Below, in pieces: positions 36,812 through 45,520 of a DNA stretch of 64,000 bases. The position numbers and the translations under genes were made by a program. Origin of the DNA: Pseudovibrio zosterae. GTDB taxonomy: Bacteria > Pseudomonadota > Alphaproteobacteria > Rhizobiales > Stappiaceae. The notes below the pieces were generated by a model. The model did no database searches. It saw nothing but the letters and a program-made list of their open reading frames with translations, and had not been told where the DNA came from. Positions within the stretch are counted from its first letter, which is position 1; each line of letters opens with the position of its first letter. The stretch covers positions 71,735 through 135,734 of the forward strand of contig NZ_JAWXVZ010000012.1 of assembly GCF_033843645.1 (NCBI RefSeq), written 5' to 3'.

Positions 36812-37816
36812 TCAGAGCTTGATCCCGAAAGCCTCGGCCAGTTGCCGGGCTGCAAGGGTCGCAGGCATCCGCCCATCGCGCACCGCCGTTTCCACGTCCG
36901 GCAGCAAGGCCTTTACATCCCCATTGGTGCGCAGGGCTTCCATCAGCCGTTCCTGCAGCAAGCTCCACATCCACGCCACTTGCTGGGTGGCGCGTTTTTG
37001 CTGAAACTCTCCAGTTGCCGTCATCCGGTCGCGGTAAGTCAGGATCTGCGCCCACATCTCATCAAGGCGTTCGTTGGCAAGGCCGGAAATGGTCATCACG
37101 GGCGGTGACCAAGTCTTGGAGCGCGGAGCCAGAATGTTCAGCGCCGCGCGGTATTCCGAGGCCGCCGCGCGAGCCCGCACCGCGCCGTCGCCATCGGCCT
37201 TGTTCACGGCGATCATATCGGCAATTTCCAGAACACCTTTCTTGATGCCCTGCAGCTCGTCCCCCGCACCCGGCAGCATCAACACCAGAAAGAAATCCAC
37301 CATCTGCGCTACGGTGGTTTCCGACTGGCCGATGCCGACGGTCTCCACAAGGATCACGTCAAACCCGGCAGCTTCGCACAGAAGCATGGACTCGCGCGTC
37401 TTTGCTGCCACGCCGCCCAGCGTGCCAGCAGAAGGAGAGGGGCGGATATAGGCGTTTCGGTCCACCGCAAGCCGGGCCATGCGGGTCTTGTCGCCAAGGA
37501 TCGAGCCACCCGTCCGGGTGGAGGTCGGGTCTACCGCCAACACTGCCACCTTGTGGCCCGCCGCCGTCAGATTGGAGGCGAAGCTGTCGATCGTGGTGGA
37601 CTTTCCAACGCCCGGAACCCCAGTAATGCCAAGGCGAAAAGCCCCGCCGGTGCGGTCCATCACCTTGGAAAGCAGCGTTTCGGCCTGCCGGCGATGAGCG
37701 GGGTTCTTTGATTCCACCAGAGTAATGGCCCGCGCAAGAGCCGCTCGCTGTCCGCCAATCAGCTTTTCGGCCAGCTGCTCCACATTATCGCGCGGTGTTT
37801 TTCCGGTGTCAGTCAT
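36812..37816 (-). CDS. meaB: MeaB/ArgK-type GTPase chaperone of methylmalonyl-CoA mutase
   Basis: G3E-family GTPase that loads and protects adenosylcobalamin in methylmalonyl-CoA mutase. The 334-residue protein shows Walker A GVPGVGKST, VLAVDPTSTRTGGSILGDKTRM, VETVGIGQSET (Walker B/switch region), the NKADGDG guanine-specificity motif and a C-terminal dimerisation arm. The ATG at 37816 gives the usual family length; the frame extends to a TTG at 37903 without a better ribosome-binding site. It is separated by about 14 kb from its client genes mutA-mutB, which read in the same direction. Repeat array A lies just past its stop codon. Confidence 0.95.
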   Translation of the reverse strand: MTDTGKTPRDNVEQLAEKLIGGQRAALARAITLVESKNPAHRRQAETLLSKVMDRTGGAFRLGITGVPGVGKSTTIDSFASNLTAAGHKVAVLAVDPTSTRTGGSILGDKTRMARLAVDRNAYIRPSPSAGTLGGVAAKTRESMLLCEAAGFDVILVETVGIGQSETTVAQMVDFFLVLMLPGAGDELQGIKKGVLEIADMIAVNKADGDGAVRARAAASEYRAALNILAPRSKTWSPPVMTISGLANERLDEMWAQILTYRDRMTATGEFQQKRATQQVAWMWSLLQERLMEALRTNGDVKALLPDVETAVRDGRMPATLAARQLAEAFGIKL

Positions 37817-37920
37817 GGTGTCAGGGCGCTTTTTCCTCTGGAATCGCAGATCCCTAACCTTCAGGAACGGGAGGAAAAACGCAACCCGTCCCTGGATGAC
37901 CAAAAGTCTAGGCCCGCGTT

Positions 37921-38241
37921 TTAGCGGTAGCGCACCGCGGTCCCTGTGGCCGTCACCATCAGCATGGAGCCGTTGCTGCCCACGGTTTCGTAGTCAATGT
38001 CGATGCCGATCACCGCATTGGCACCCATCTGGCGCGCTTCCTCGCACATCTCGTTGATGGCGATCTTGCGGGCTTTCAAAAGCTCTTCCTCGTAGGCACC
38101 GGAACGGCCACCCACGATATCGCGAATGCCTGCGAACAAATCCTTGAACACGTTGGCACCCAAGATGGCTTCCCCATGAACCATTCCATAGTACTGATCA
38201 ATTTCGTGATTCTGCAGCGTATTGGTGGTTGTGGTCAGCAT
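37921..38241 (-). CDS. YbjQ/UPF0145 (DUF74) family protein
   Basis: Small protein of 106 residues of the YbjQ family, which forms pentameric rings and is annotated as heavy-metal-binding without proven function. Family segments are visible: GMVHGEAILGANVFKDLFAGIRDIVGGRSGAYEEELLKARKIA, then EMCEEARQMGANAVIGIDIDYE and the C-terminal MLMVTATGTAVRY. The ATG is preceded by AGGGAG. It is co-directional with meaB but a 104 bp gap separates them. Likely cytoplasmic. Confidence 0.9.
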   Translation of the reverse strand: MLTTTTNTLQNHEIDQYYGMVHGEAILGANVFKDLFAGIRDIVGGRSGAYEEELLKARKIAINEMCEEARQMGANAVIGIDIDYETVGSNGSMLMVTATGTAVRYR

Positions 38242-38259
38242 GCGGTTTCTCCCTGTTCT

Positions 38260-38547
38260 AACGCTTCGCCAAGTATAGGAGAGGTGCGACCACTTTTTAA
38301 CGGCGATCGCAGTTGCGCACGGATTTCTTCTGCAACCTAGATTTCTTCTGGAAAAAGTACCGCTAGGTTTTGTCAGTGGAATATTTCACTTGCGTCATAC
38401 ACACTTACGCGTAAAACAACCGGCGAAATAGACGCCAACGCACGCGCCTCTGGCCTTGGGGTGGTTCTTTCCATCCAACGTGTTTACGTAGCGACGGTAA
38501 CGTCTCCCTTGGAAGTGAGCGGTCATATATGGCCGGGTCTATTGGAG
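38260..38547 (+). promoter_or_regulatory. Structured leader of ornithine decarboxylase gene
   Basis: About 290 bp without a gene. It contains paired segments such as AACCTAG (in 38335-38342) with CTAGGTT (about 38363-38369), a TTACGCGTAA palindrome near 38404, and GGTGG facing CCATCC near 38460. Alphaproteobacterial ornithine decarboxylase genes commonly carry the speF RNA motif in this position. I cannot confirm a match to the consensus by eye. Confidence 0.3.
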
Positions 38548-39726
38548 ATGCACTTGAACGCATACGTTTCCGAACATATCGGGCGTGACGCTATTGCTGC
38601 GCCTGCACGCCTTGAATCCTACATTCGTTCCAACAGCTTTGACCGACCAACCCTGGTGGTGGACTCGGTTGCAATTGCTCATCAGTTTCGCGCGTTGAAG
38701 CGGGGCTTGGGCGATGTCGCAATCCACTATGCGGTCAAGGCCAACCCGGAACCTGCCGTTCTGCGGGTTCTTCTGCAGGAAGGGGCAAACTTTGATGCCG
38801 CTTCCAGAAGCGAAATCGCGCTCTGCCTGTCATTGGGGGTAACGCCAGACCGAATTTCCTTCGGCAACACAATCAAACGCGCTTCGGACATTGCCTGGGC
38901 CTATGAGCACGGCATTCGCCTGTTCGCTGCAGATGCAGAAGAAGAGCTGCACAAGCTTGGTAAAAACGCGCCCGGCGCCAATGTCTTCATCCGCATCGTG
39001 GTCGACGCAACCGGCGCAGATTGGCCGCTTTCGCGCAAGTTTGGCTGTGCGCCAGACAAGGCGATCAGCCTGTTCGAACTGGCTAGGCAGCTTGGGCTCA
39101 ACCCCGTCGGTCTTTCTTTCCACGTCGGTTCGCAGACCCGCGAGCCCGCCATGTGGGTGGATACCCTCGATCAGGTGCAACAAGTGTGGGAAGCCGTGCA
39201 CCAAGCAGGCTTTCAGTTGTCACTCCTCAACATCGGCGGCGGATTTCCCGCGTCCTATGACAAGGATGTGCCGCACCCCTCCGTTTATTCGGCCATGGTC
39301 ATGGAACTGGTGCACGCTCGCTTTCCTGGTGTGCCTCATATCATTGCGGAGCCGGGCCGGGGGCTTGTTGCCGAAGCGGGCATGATCGCCTGTGAGGTGC
39401 TCTTGGTCTCCAAGAAGTCTGAGAAGGATCCGCACCGCTGGGTCTATCTCGACATCGGCAAGTTCTCCGGGCTTGCTGAAACCATGGACGAGAGCATTCG
39501 CTATCGGTTTGTCACCGACAAGGACGAGGCCGATCATGGGCCTTGCGTTGTCGCCGGGCCGTCTTGCGACAGCGCAGACGTGCTTTATGAAAACCAGCAT
39601 GTGGCTCTGCCGGAGAGCCTGTGTGCGGGCGATAGGGTGATGATCCGCTCCTGCGGGGCTTACACCTCCACCTACGCCTCTGTGGGTTTCAACGGCTTCC
39701 CGCCGCTGGATGTTGTGGTTATCTGA
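38548..39726 (+). CDS. Ornithine/diaminopimelate-type decarboxylase (fold type III PLP)
   Basis: Enzyme of about 392 residues of the alanine-racemase-fold decarboxylases, most like the short alphaproteobacterial ornithine decarboxylases of putrescine synthesis. PLP lysine is in HYAVKANPEP; further motifs are FDAASRSEI, FGNTIKRASDI, SFHVGSQTREP (His over the cofactor), NIGGGFPASY (phosphate loop), AEPGRGLVAEAG, and the C-terminal substrate motif AGPSCDSADVLYE with Cys-Asp from the partner subunit. The C-terminus ends FNGFPPLDVVVI. The ATG at 38548 is used; GTG 38461 or TTG 38542 are alternatives and none has an ideal ribosome-binding site. A strong terminator follows. Confidence 0.9.
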   Translation: MHLNAYVSEHIGRDAIAAPARLESYIRSNSFDRPTLVVDSVAIAHQFRALKRGLGDVAIHYAVKANPEPAVLRVLLQEGANFDAASRSEIALCLSLGVTPDRISFGNTIKRASDIAWAYEHGIRLFAADAEEELHKLGKNAPGANVFIRIVVDATGADWPLSRKFGCAPDKAISLFELARQLGLNPVGLSFHVGSQTREPAMWVDTLDQVQQVWEAVHQAGFQLSLLNIGGGFPASYDKDVPHPSVYSAMVMELVHARFPGVPHIIAEPGRGLVAEAGMIACEVLLVSKKSEKDPHRWVYLDIGKFSGLAETMDESIRYRFVTDKDEADHGPCVVAGPSCDSADVLYENQHVALPESLCAGDRVMIRSCGAYTSTYASVGFNGFPPLDVVVI

Positions 39727-39750
39727 TCAAGGCCTTGCCACCTGGAATGC

Positions 39751-39782
39751 AGAAGCCGCCCTCGGGCGGCTTCTCTCTTTTA
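39751..39782 (+). terminator. Rho-independent terminator after ornithine decarboxylase
   Basis: Ten-bp perfect stem AGAAGCCGCC/GGCGGCTTCT with a 4-nt loop, followed by CTCTTTT. A degenerate copy of the T-rich tail (CTCTCTTTTGT) recurs inside repeat array B near 40567 and 41130. Confidence 0.85.
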
Positions 39783-39799
39783 TGCATTGCCCCTCGGAT

Positions 39800-41778
39800 G
39801 TCATACCGGACAAGGGGAGCGGGAGCGAGCCGCTGATCCGGTATCCAGCACAATGAGCGTGAGCAATTGCGAACGCAGAACCTAAGGTTCCGAGCACTGA
39901 CCGAAGAGCCTTGCTGGATCCCGCATCAAGTGCGGGATGACGGTGGGGGGGGTGCTGGGTGATGGTGGAGTGTGACGGTAGGCGTTTTCGACCTCACAAA
40001 CTTCGACTGAATCGCGTGTAAAGGACCTCCTGCATCAATAACCCCCACTGGCGTCATACCGGACAAGGGGAGCGGGAGCGAGCCGCTGATCCGGTATCCA
40101 GCACAACGAGCGTGAGCAATTGCGAACGCAGAACCTAAAGATCCGAGCACTGACCGAAGAGCCCCGCTGGATCCCGCATCAAGTGCGGGATGACGGCGAG
40201 GGGGAGGGCGATGCCGGGATGACGGTGGTGGTACGAGGTAATACTGGAAGACACATTGGCCAACGCCAAACAGAAGCGTAGCACCAGCGCTGCGCGTCCT
40301 CCTCGGCGTCCGCAATGGACCTGCAGCACCTCCGCCCCACTCCTGCGTCATGCCGGACAAGGGGAGCGGGAGCGATCCGCTGATCCGGTATCCAGCACAA
40401 CGAGCGTGAGCAATTGCGAACGCAGAACCTAAAGTTCTGAGCACTGACCGAAGAGCCCCGCTGGATCCCGCATCAAGTGCGGGATGACGGTAGTGGAATA
40501 GGAGATGCCGGGGTGACGGCGGCGGAGTAATGCGGGATGACGCCAGTGGCGTAAGCGGTGCGGCTTCTCTCTTTTGTATATTGCCCCTCGGATGTCATGC
40601 CGGACAAGGGGAGCGAGAGCGAGCCGCTGATCCGGTATCCAGCACAACGAGCGTGAGCAATCGCGAACACAGAACCTGAAGTTCTGAGCACTGACGGAAG
40701 AGCCCGACTGGATCCCGCATCAAGTGCGGGATGACGGCGAGGGGGAAGGCGATGCCGGGATGACGGTGGTGAGGTGCGGGATGACGATGGTGGTACGAGG
40801 TAATGCTGGAAGACACATCGGCCAACGCCAAACAGAAGCGTGGCACCAGCGCTGCGCGTCCTCCTCGGCGTCCGCAATGGACCTGCAGCACCTCCGCCCC
40901 ACTCCTGCGTCATGCCGGACAAGGGGAGCGGGAGCGATCCGCCGATCCGGTATCCAGCACAACGAGCATGAGCAATTGCGAACGCAGAACCTGAAGTTCT
41001 GAGCACTGACCGAAGAGCCCTGCTGGATCCCGCATCAAGTGCGGGATGACGGTAGTGGAATAGGAGATGCCGGGGTGACGGCGGCGGAGTAATGCGGGAT
41101 GACGCCAGTGGCGTAAGCGGTGCGGCGTCTCTCTTTTGTCCACTGTCCCACTCCTGAGTCATACCGGACAAGGGGAGCGGGAGCGAGCCGCTGATCCGGT
41201 ATCCAGCACAACGAGCGTGAGCAATTGCGAACACAGAACCTGAAGTTCTGAGCACTGACTGAAGAGCCCTGCTGGATCCCGCATCAAGTGCGGGATGACG
41301 GTGAGGTGTGGTGCTGGGTGACGGTGGTGAGGTGCGGGATGACGATGGTGGTACGAGGTAATACTGAAAGACACATCGGCCAACGCCAAACAAAAGCGTA
41401 GCACCAGCGCTACAAGTCTTCTCTCGCAGGCTGAGAGGACCCGTCAGCACCTCCCTCCCATTCCTGCGTCATGCCGGACAAGGGGAGCGGGAGCGAGCCG
41501 CTGATCCGGTATCCAGCACAACGAGCGTGAGCAATTGCGAACGCAGAACCTAAAGTTCCGAGCACTGACCGAAGAGCCCCGCTGGATCCCGCATCAAGTG
41601 CGGGATGACGGTGGGGGGTGTTGCTGGGTGATGGTGGTGAGGTGCGGGATGACGGTAGTGGTGTAGGGTGCGCTGCGCATCTTCCTCGGCGTCCGCAATG
41701 GGCCTGCAGCACCTCCGTCCCACTCTTGCGTCATGTCGGACAAGGGGAGCGGGAGCGAGCCGCTGATCCGGTATCCAA
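39800..41778. repeat. Palindromic repeat array B (7 bipartite elements plus one half)
   Basis: Seven elements of 141-142 bp start at 39800, 40053, 40347, 40594, 40909, 41158 and 41468. Each has a long palindrome (outer arms ATACCGGA/TCCGGTAT or a one-base variant), a spacer of about 65 bp, and a short palindrome (arms ATCCCGCA/TGCGGGAT, loop CTTGA on the opposite strand), with outer ends GTCAT and ATGAC. An eighth copy at 41730 keeps only the long palindrome. Start-to-start distances alternate 247-253 and 294-315 bp, a higher-order repeat of about 562 bp. It lies between the decarboxylase terminator and the PhyH gene. Confidence 0.93.
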
Positions 41779-41941
41779 AGCCAAGCGCACTTGCCGGGCC
41801 GGAGGGCGTTGGCACGCCCTCAGATATTCTAACAAATATCCAGCAAATCGAACATCTTTCTTCCTTCGCAGACCGAAAACAGCCCATAGGCTAGAGCCAT
41901 CTCGTCGATGAGATTTGCTGCACTCATTTTGGAGGAAATGA

Positions 41942-42718
41942 ATGGAAGAGCTGAGCAACAGCGCTGCGCGCCATCTGGATGCTTTGGGAGCAACCCTGCC
42001 AGTTTCGGGCAAAGTGCGGGAGGATCTGGACCAGAAAGGCTTCACCATCATCGAAAACGTGGTGGATGCTGATTGGCTGGAAGACATGCGGCGCACCTTC
42101 GACAGCCTGGTGGCCCGAGAAGGGGAAAACCTTGCCATGGAACATCATCAGGAAGATGGGGCCACGCGCATCGCCAATCTGGTCAACAAGGGAACGGTCT
42201 GGGAGAAGGTTTGGGCCCACCCGCTTGTTCTTGCTGCGTGCCATCACATCTTTGCCGGCGAGTTCAAGATCTCCAGCCTCAACGCCCGTGAGGCTCTTCT
42301 GGGCGGTGGCCACCAGCCGCTCCATGCCGACTGGAAGAAACCGCGCCCGGACTTCCCAAAGGTGCATCTGGTGAACTCCATCTGGGCAATCGATGATTTG
42401 TCCAGTGAGAACGGCGCACCGCGCATTCTGCCGGGCACGCATCTGCGGCCCGAATTGCCCGAGGATGTGCTGGCAGATGTGGAGGCCCCCCATCCCGATG
42501 AGGTGGTTTTCGAATGTCCGGCTGGCAGTGTGATGATTTTCAACGCCCACACCTGGCATGGCGGCACCACGAACAAGACCGGCGCCCGCCGCCGCGTTCT
42601 TCATGGGCTCTATATCGACCGCCAGGACACCGCGCAGCAAGAGCAGCAGAAATGGATCACGGCGCATACGCTAAGCCGCCTTACCCCCGCGCAAAAGTGG
42701 CTCCTTGATGTTGGCTGA
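41942..42718 (+). CDS. Phytanoyl-CoA dioxygenase (PhyH)-family protein
   Basis: Fe(II)/2-oxoglutarate-dependent oxygenase of 258 residues. The jelly-roll metal ligands are visible: H-x-D in GHQPLHADWKK and the distal His in MIFNAHTWHGGTTNKTGARRRVLHG, with an Arg that would bind 2-oxoglutarate; WAIDDLSSENGAPRILPGTHL is typical of the family. Substrate cannot be inferred, since this family acts on acyl-CoAs, ectoine, quorum-sensing molecules and others. The ATG at 41942 follows GGAGGA at 5 nt. The gene begins about 160 bp after the last half-element of array B. Confidence 0.9.
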   Translation: MEELSNSAARHLDALGATLPVSGKVREDLDQKGFTIIENVVDADWLEDMRRTFDSLVAREGENLAMEHHQEDGATRIANLVNKGTVWEKVWAHPLVLAACHHIFAGEFKISSLNAREALLGGGHQPLHADWKKPRPDFPKVHLVNSIWAIDDLSSENGAPRILPGTHLRPELPEDVLADVEAPHPDEVVFECPAGSVMIFNAHTWHGGTTNKTGARRRVLHGLYIDRQDTAQQEQQKWITAHTLSRLTPAQKWLLDVG

Positions 42719-42796
42719 TTGAAGACCTGGCCGTTGAAACGCCGCTCGAACAGGCTGGGCCAGCGCGGTGGGGTGCTGCCGCGCTTGTCTTGCCTT

Positions 42797-43153
42797 TTAG
42801 GGCTTGTTGTTTGGCCGTTTCAGGTGCGCAGGCATTGGACCTGCTTTCAAGCGCACTTCCTTTGGCACACCCATGTGGTCGAGAAAGGCCTTCAAGCCTG
42901 TGAGCCCAACCAGTTCGCGCTGGATCACAACATGCCATAGCGCTTCACCGGCTTCGTGAACAAGGCGCTGCCGGTCTTCTTCCGGAAGATCCTCACTCTC
43001 CAGCCGGGTGAGCCTGTCCACTGCCGCTTCCAGCTTTTTGTTGAGCCGCGACAGGGTGCCAACCTTCTCTTCCATCACCTCTTGGTGCAGCGCCTTGGAT
43101 ATGGGGTCGCTCTCGGCTTTGTTTCGGAAAGTTTGAGGGGGACGCACGAACAT
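42797..43153 (-). CDS. Small conserved helical protein, DUF6665-like
   Basis: Protein of 118 residues, mostly helical, with a coiled-coil-like stretch (EEKVGTLSRLNKKLEAAVDRLTRLE) and a C-terminal half containing EAGEALWHVVIQRELVGLTGLKAFLDHMGVPKEVRLKAG. It begins MFVRPPQTFR, which I associate with a short alphaproteobacterial family of unknown function (DUF6665), without certainty. No membrane segment or signal peptide. GGAG about 10 nt before the ATG. Converges with the PhyH gene 78 bp away; no function can be assigned. Confidence 0.7.
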   Translation of the reverse strand: MFVRPPQTFRNKAESDPISKALHQEVMEEKVGTLSRLNKKLEAAVDRLTRLESEDLPEEDRQRLVHEAGEALWHVVIQRELVGLTGLKAFLDHMGVPKEVRLKAGPMPAHLKRPNNKP

Positions 43154-43223
43154 GGGGAGACTGCTCCGGCTGGCACCAACTTGCCCTCAATATGGCGCGG
43201 TTGCCGCCAACAGAAAAGAGCAA

Positions 43224-43261
43224 GGAGCGCCCCAGCCCGTGTCTCAAGGCGAGGGCGCTCC
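43224..43261 (-). terminator. Possible terminator after AraC-family gene
   Basis: Nine-bp perfect arms GGAGCGCCC/GGGCGCTCC around a 20-nt loop, in the gap downstream of the AraC stop. The T-rich stretch after it on the minus strand is interrupted (CTTGCTCTTTTC), so termination is uncertain. Confidence 0.45.
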
Positions 43262-43286
43262 CTAGGTTCTTTAGGGAATTCGCTGA

Positions 43287-44153
43287 TTACTTCGCAGGTT
43301 CCAGTGGAAGGTAAATGTCGGTAATCAGTTCATTGGCCGGTGTGTCCTGCGGTGAGTTGAGATAGATCTCAAAGCTTGGGCTGTTACGCACTTCCCGGCC
43401 AGACTTCGGCAACCATTCACCAAAAAGATAGGTGTAAGGGGTGTCGAGGCCAGCATATGGGCCCACGTAGCGCAGCACCGCATGGGGTCCGGCTGGCAGG
43501 TCTACAGGCTCCAGACCCTCCGATACTTCCACATCAGCAGAAACGACCATCCCGGCGTGGGAACGCAGCTCAGCTTCTGCAACCGAACTTGGGTCATCGT
43601 AGTAAACACCCACGGCTTCCCCGGATTTTGGCCACAGGTTGCGGCTGGTGAAGATGGCAGAAAGCTTTTCGAAAGCCTCGCCCACCTTGTGATAGCTTCC
43701 CTTGTGCGGCACGGCAGCGATATGGCGGGCTGGTTCGTCTTTGATCGTGATTTCATACATGGCGAATACTCCGTTCTTGGTGAGGCCAAGCGTTGGCAGC
43801 TCCGCGCCATCCTTGCGGAATGCGCCTGGTGTTACGCCCATTCCTGCCTTGAATGTCCGGTTGAAGCTTTGCACACTGGGGTAGCCGCAGTGGCCAGCGA
43901 TGTCCTCAATGGTCTTGTCAGACCGCAGTAAATACCCCGCCGCCCGGTGCAGCCTGATCCGCCGGATTGCGTTGGCAAGGGTTTCGCCAGTCATGGAGTG
44001 GTAGACACGGTGCCAATGAAACCGCGACATGCAGGCCACGTCAGCCAGCCGGTCCAGAGACAGGTCTCCGTTCAGATTGGCATGAATGTACTGCACCACG
44101 CGCAGCATCCGCGCTTCATATCCAGCCCGTGTTTCATCTCGGCTTTGGCTCAT
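43287..44153 (-). CDS. AraC-family regulator with GyrI-like effector domain
   Basis: Regulator of 288 residues of the Rob/SoxS-plus-GyrI type. N-terminal AraC helix-turn-helix pair at about 15-110 (LSLDRLADVACMSRFHWHRVYHSMTGETLANAIRRIRL and IEDIAGHCGYPSVQSFNRTFKAGMGVTPGAFR), then a GyrI-like small-molecule-binding domain (about 135-288) with PHKGSYHKVGEAFEKL, GVYYDDPSSV and the ending NSPQDTPANELITDIYLPLE. Such proteins sense amphipathic drugs or metabolites and activate efflux or stress genes. The ATG at 44153 is used; TTG at 44168 is the alternative. Target unknown. Confidence 0.9.
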   Translation of the reverse strand: MSQSRDETRAGYEARMLRVVQYIHANLNGDLSLDRLADVACMSRFHWHRVYHSMTGETLANAIRRIRLHRAAGYLLRSDKTIEDIAGHCGYPSVQSFNRTFKAGMGVTPGAFRKDGAELPTLGLTKNGVFAMYEITIKDEPARHIAAVPHKGSYHKVGEAFEKLSAIFTSRNLWPKSGEAVGVYYDDPSSVAEAELRSHAGMVVSADVEVSEGLEPVDLPAGPHAVLRYVGPYAGLDTPYTYLFGEWLPKSGREVRNSPSFEIYLNSPQDTPANELITDIYLPLEPAK

Positions 44154-44278
44154 CTTTTCGGCGTGCAACGTTTTTCACTCTCTAGGTTTCGCCCTTGCAC
44201 CTTTGTTTAAAGCACATGTCAGACGAACAAATCTTGCGGACCTTGCCCTGATACACGGTTGCAGGTGGGGGGGAAGAA

Positions 44279-45136
44279 TTATGCCCCCAAAAGCACACCC
44301 TGTCTTGCAGCGTAAAAATCAGCAACCCGATCCGCCACCTGTCTCACGTGCGTTTCAAAACGTCCATCCCCATGCATTACGAGCCATTGGTGTTCTCGCA
44401 GCTCTTCAATCTCATCGCCGGTTCGCTGCAGCTGCTCTTGCGCGTCACCAATGAAGCAAGGCAGCACGGCTTTGCCAACTCCTTGCAACGCGAAGTCCAG
44501 CATCAGACGTGGTGCTGTCACATAGGCCGCGATAGCTTCGCTATGATTGGCCATCACATGGCGGGAGGAGCGGGTCGATGCATAGTCAGGATGCAAACAC
44601 AACCACCCCATGCTATCAGCGTCTGTCACATTTTTGGCAGCGTAAGGGGCAAAGCCAATCTGTCCAAGGCGCTTGGCAGCAAGGTTGCCCTCCTCAGGCC
44701 GGGCACCGCGAATGCCGATATCCACCTGGCGGTGTTCGATGCCAAGCCGCGCCTCCGTTGGCACGAACACCAGATCAAACGGGTCATCGCTCCTGCATAG
44801 TGTTTTGAACCCGTTGGCCAAGAACAAGGAGGTCCATGTGCCTGCGGAAAGTTTTACTTGAGGTTTGCGTGTTCCTTGGCGCAACCAGCTCTCCAACTCG
44901 GCCATTTCAGTGGCCAGAGGTCTCAAGCGAGCGAGCAGCTCTTGCCCTTCAAGAGAAAGGCTCAAGCCTGACTTGCCTCGGTGGAACAGGCGTTGGTTCA
45001 GATCCTTTTCAAGTTTCAAAAGGCTCCGCCCAAACGTTGCAGAGCTGACACCTAGCTGTCGGGCGGCTTCGGCCTGCGTGCCGAATTCGCTGAGCGCCAG
45101 AAACGCGCGTATCTCCGAATAAATGCCGGGTTTCAT
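44279..45136 (-). CDS. LysR-family transcriptional regulator
   Basis: LysR-type regulator of 285 residues. The winged helix-turn-helix occupies residues 1-65 (FLALSEFGTQAEAARQLGVSSATFGRSLLKLEKDLNQRLFHRG), followed by the linker helix and a LysR substrate domain that is shorter and more diverged than usual (PEEGNLAAKRLGQIGFAPYA; RLMLDFALQGVGKAVLPCFIG). LysR proteins usually control a divergent neighbour; here the divergent space holds only a 71-codon frame at 45224, so the original target may have been lost. Start ATG at 45136. Confidence 0.88.
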   Translation of the reverse strand: MKPGIYSEIRAFLALSEFGTQAEAARQLGVSSATFGRSLLKLEKDLNQRLFHRGKSGLSLSLEGQELLARLRPLATEMAELESWLRQGTRKPQVKLSAGTWTSLFLANGFKTLCRSDDPFDLVFVPTEARLGIEHRQVDIGIRGARPEEGNLAAKRLGQIGFAPYAAKNVTDADSMGWLCLHPDYASTRSSRHVMANHSEAIAAYVTAPRLMLDFALQGVGKAVLPCFIGDAQEQLQRTGDEIEELREHQWLVMHGDGRFETHVRQVADRVADFYAARQGVLLGA

Positions 45137-45223
45137 TTCTGAAAGCGCCTTTCAAAGGTAGCTACTGTGAGGACATGAGTAAGATCAATAACTTGAGGGC
45201 GTTAGCAAACCTGAGGAAGTTCC

Positions 45224-45439
45224 ATGTTAATTGTGCCTCTGCCCCCAGTAAACCGTGAAATAGGTCAGAAAACTCCAGAAAAACGGGATGAAGAGTTCTA
45301 CCAGAATGCCGAGTTTCTTGAGGTGCCGCCGTCCGTCCGGCGCTTGCCGAGGGCGCTCGCTGCGCTGGCTTTCTCTGTGCGCCAGATGTTGCTCATTAGA
45401 AAAGCGTTGCTTGTAATCCGGCTTTGGTCGACACGTTAG
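45224..45439 (+). CDS. Small hypothetical frame divergent from LysR gene (doubtful)
   Basis: Seventy-one codons starting at an ATG with GAGGAAG five nt upstream, divergent from the LysR gene. The predicted protein starts MLIVPLPPVNREIG and ends in an Arg/Leu-rich stretch; I recognise no family. Either a short real gene or the remnant of a larger LysR-regulated gene. Apart from this frame and the cpdB terminator, the 384 bp gap holds nothing I can support. Confidence 0.25.
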   Translation: MLIVPLPPVNREIGQKTPEKRDEEFYQNAEFLEVPPSVRRLPRALAALAFSVRQMLLIRKALLVIRLWSTR

Positions 45440-45470
45440 GTGCAGGCAGGGCAGAACCGGGCGCCCTGCA

Positions 45471-45500
45471 AAAAAAGGCTGGAGGAGCCTCCAGCCTTTC
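45471..45500 (-). terminator. Rho-independent terminator of CpdB-type gene
   Basis: Eleven-bp perfect stem AAAGGCTGGAG/CTCCAGCCTTT with a 4-nt loop; on the minus strand it runs into seven T. It lies 21 bp past the stop codon. Confidence 0.88.
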
Positions 45501-45520
45501 CTCAGTCTGTCAGGTCGGCA

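Noticed and set aside
40473..41450. 325-codon minus-strand frame in array B and similar frames in array C (50414-51665)
   Set aside because: They consist of translated repeats such as ALDAGSSRALRSVL and have no ribosome-binding site or family resemblance.
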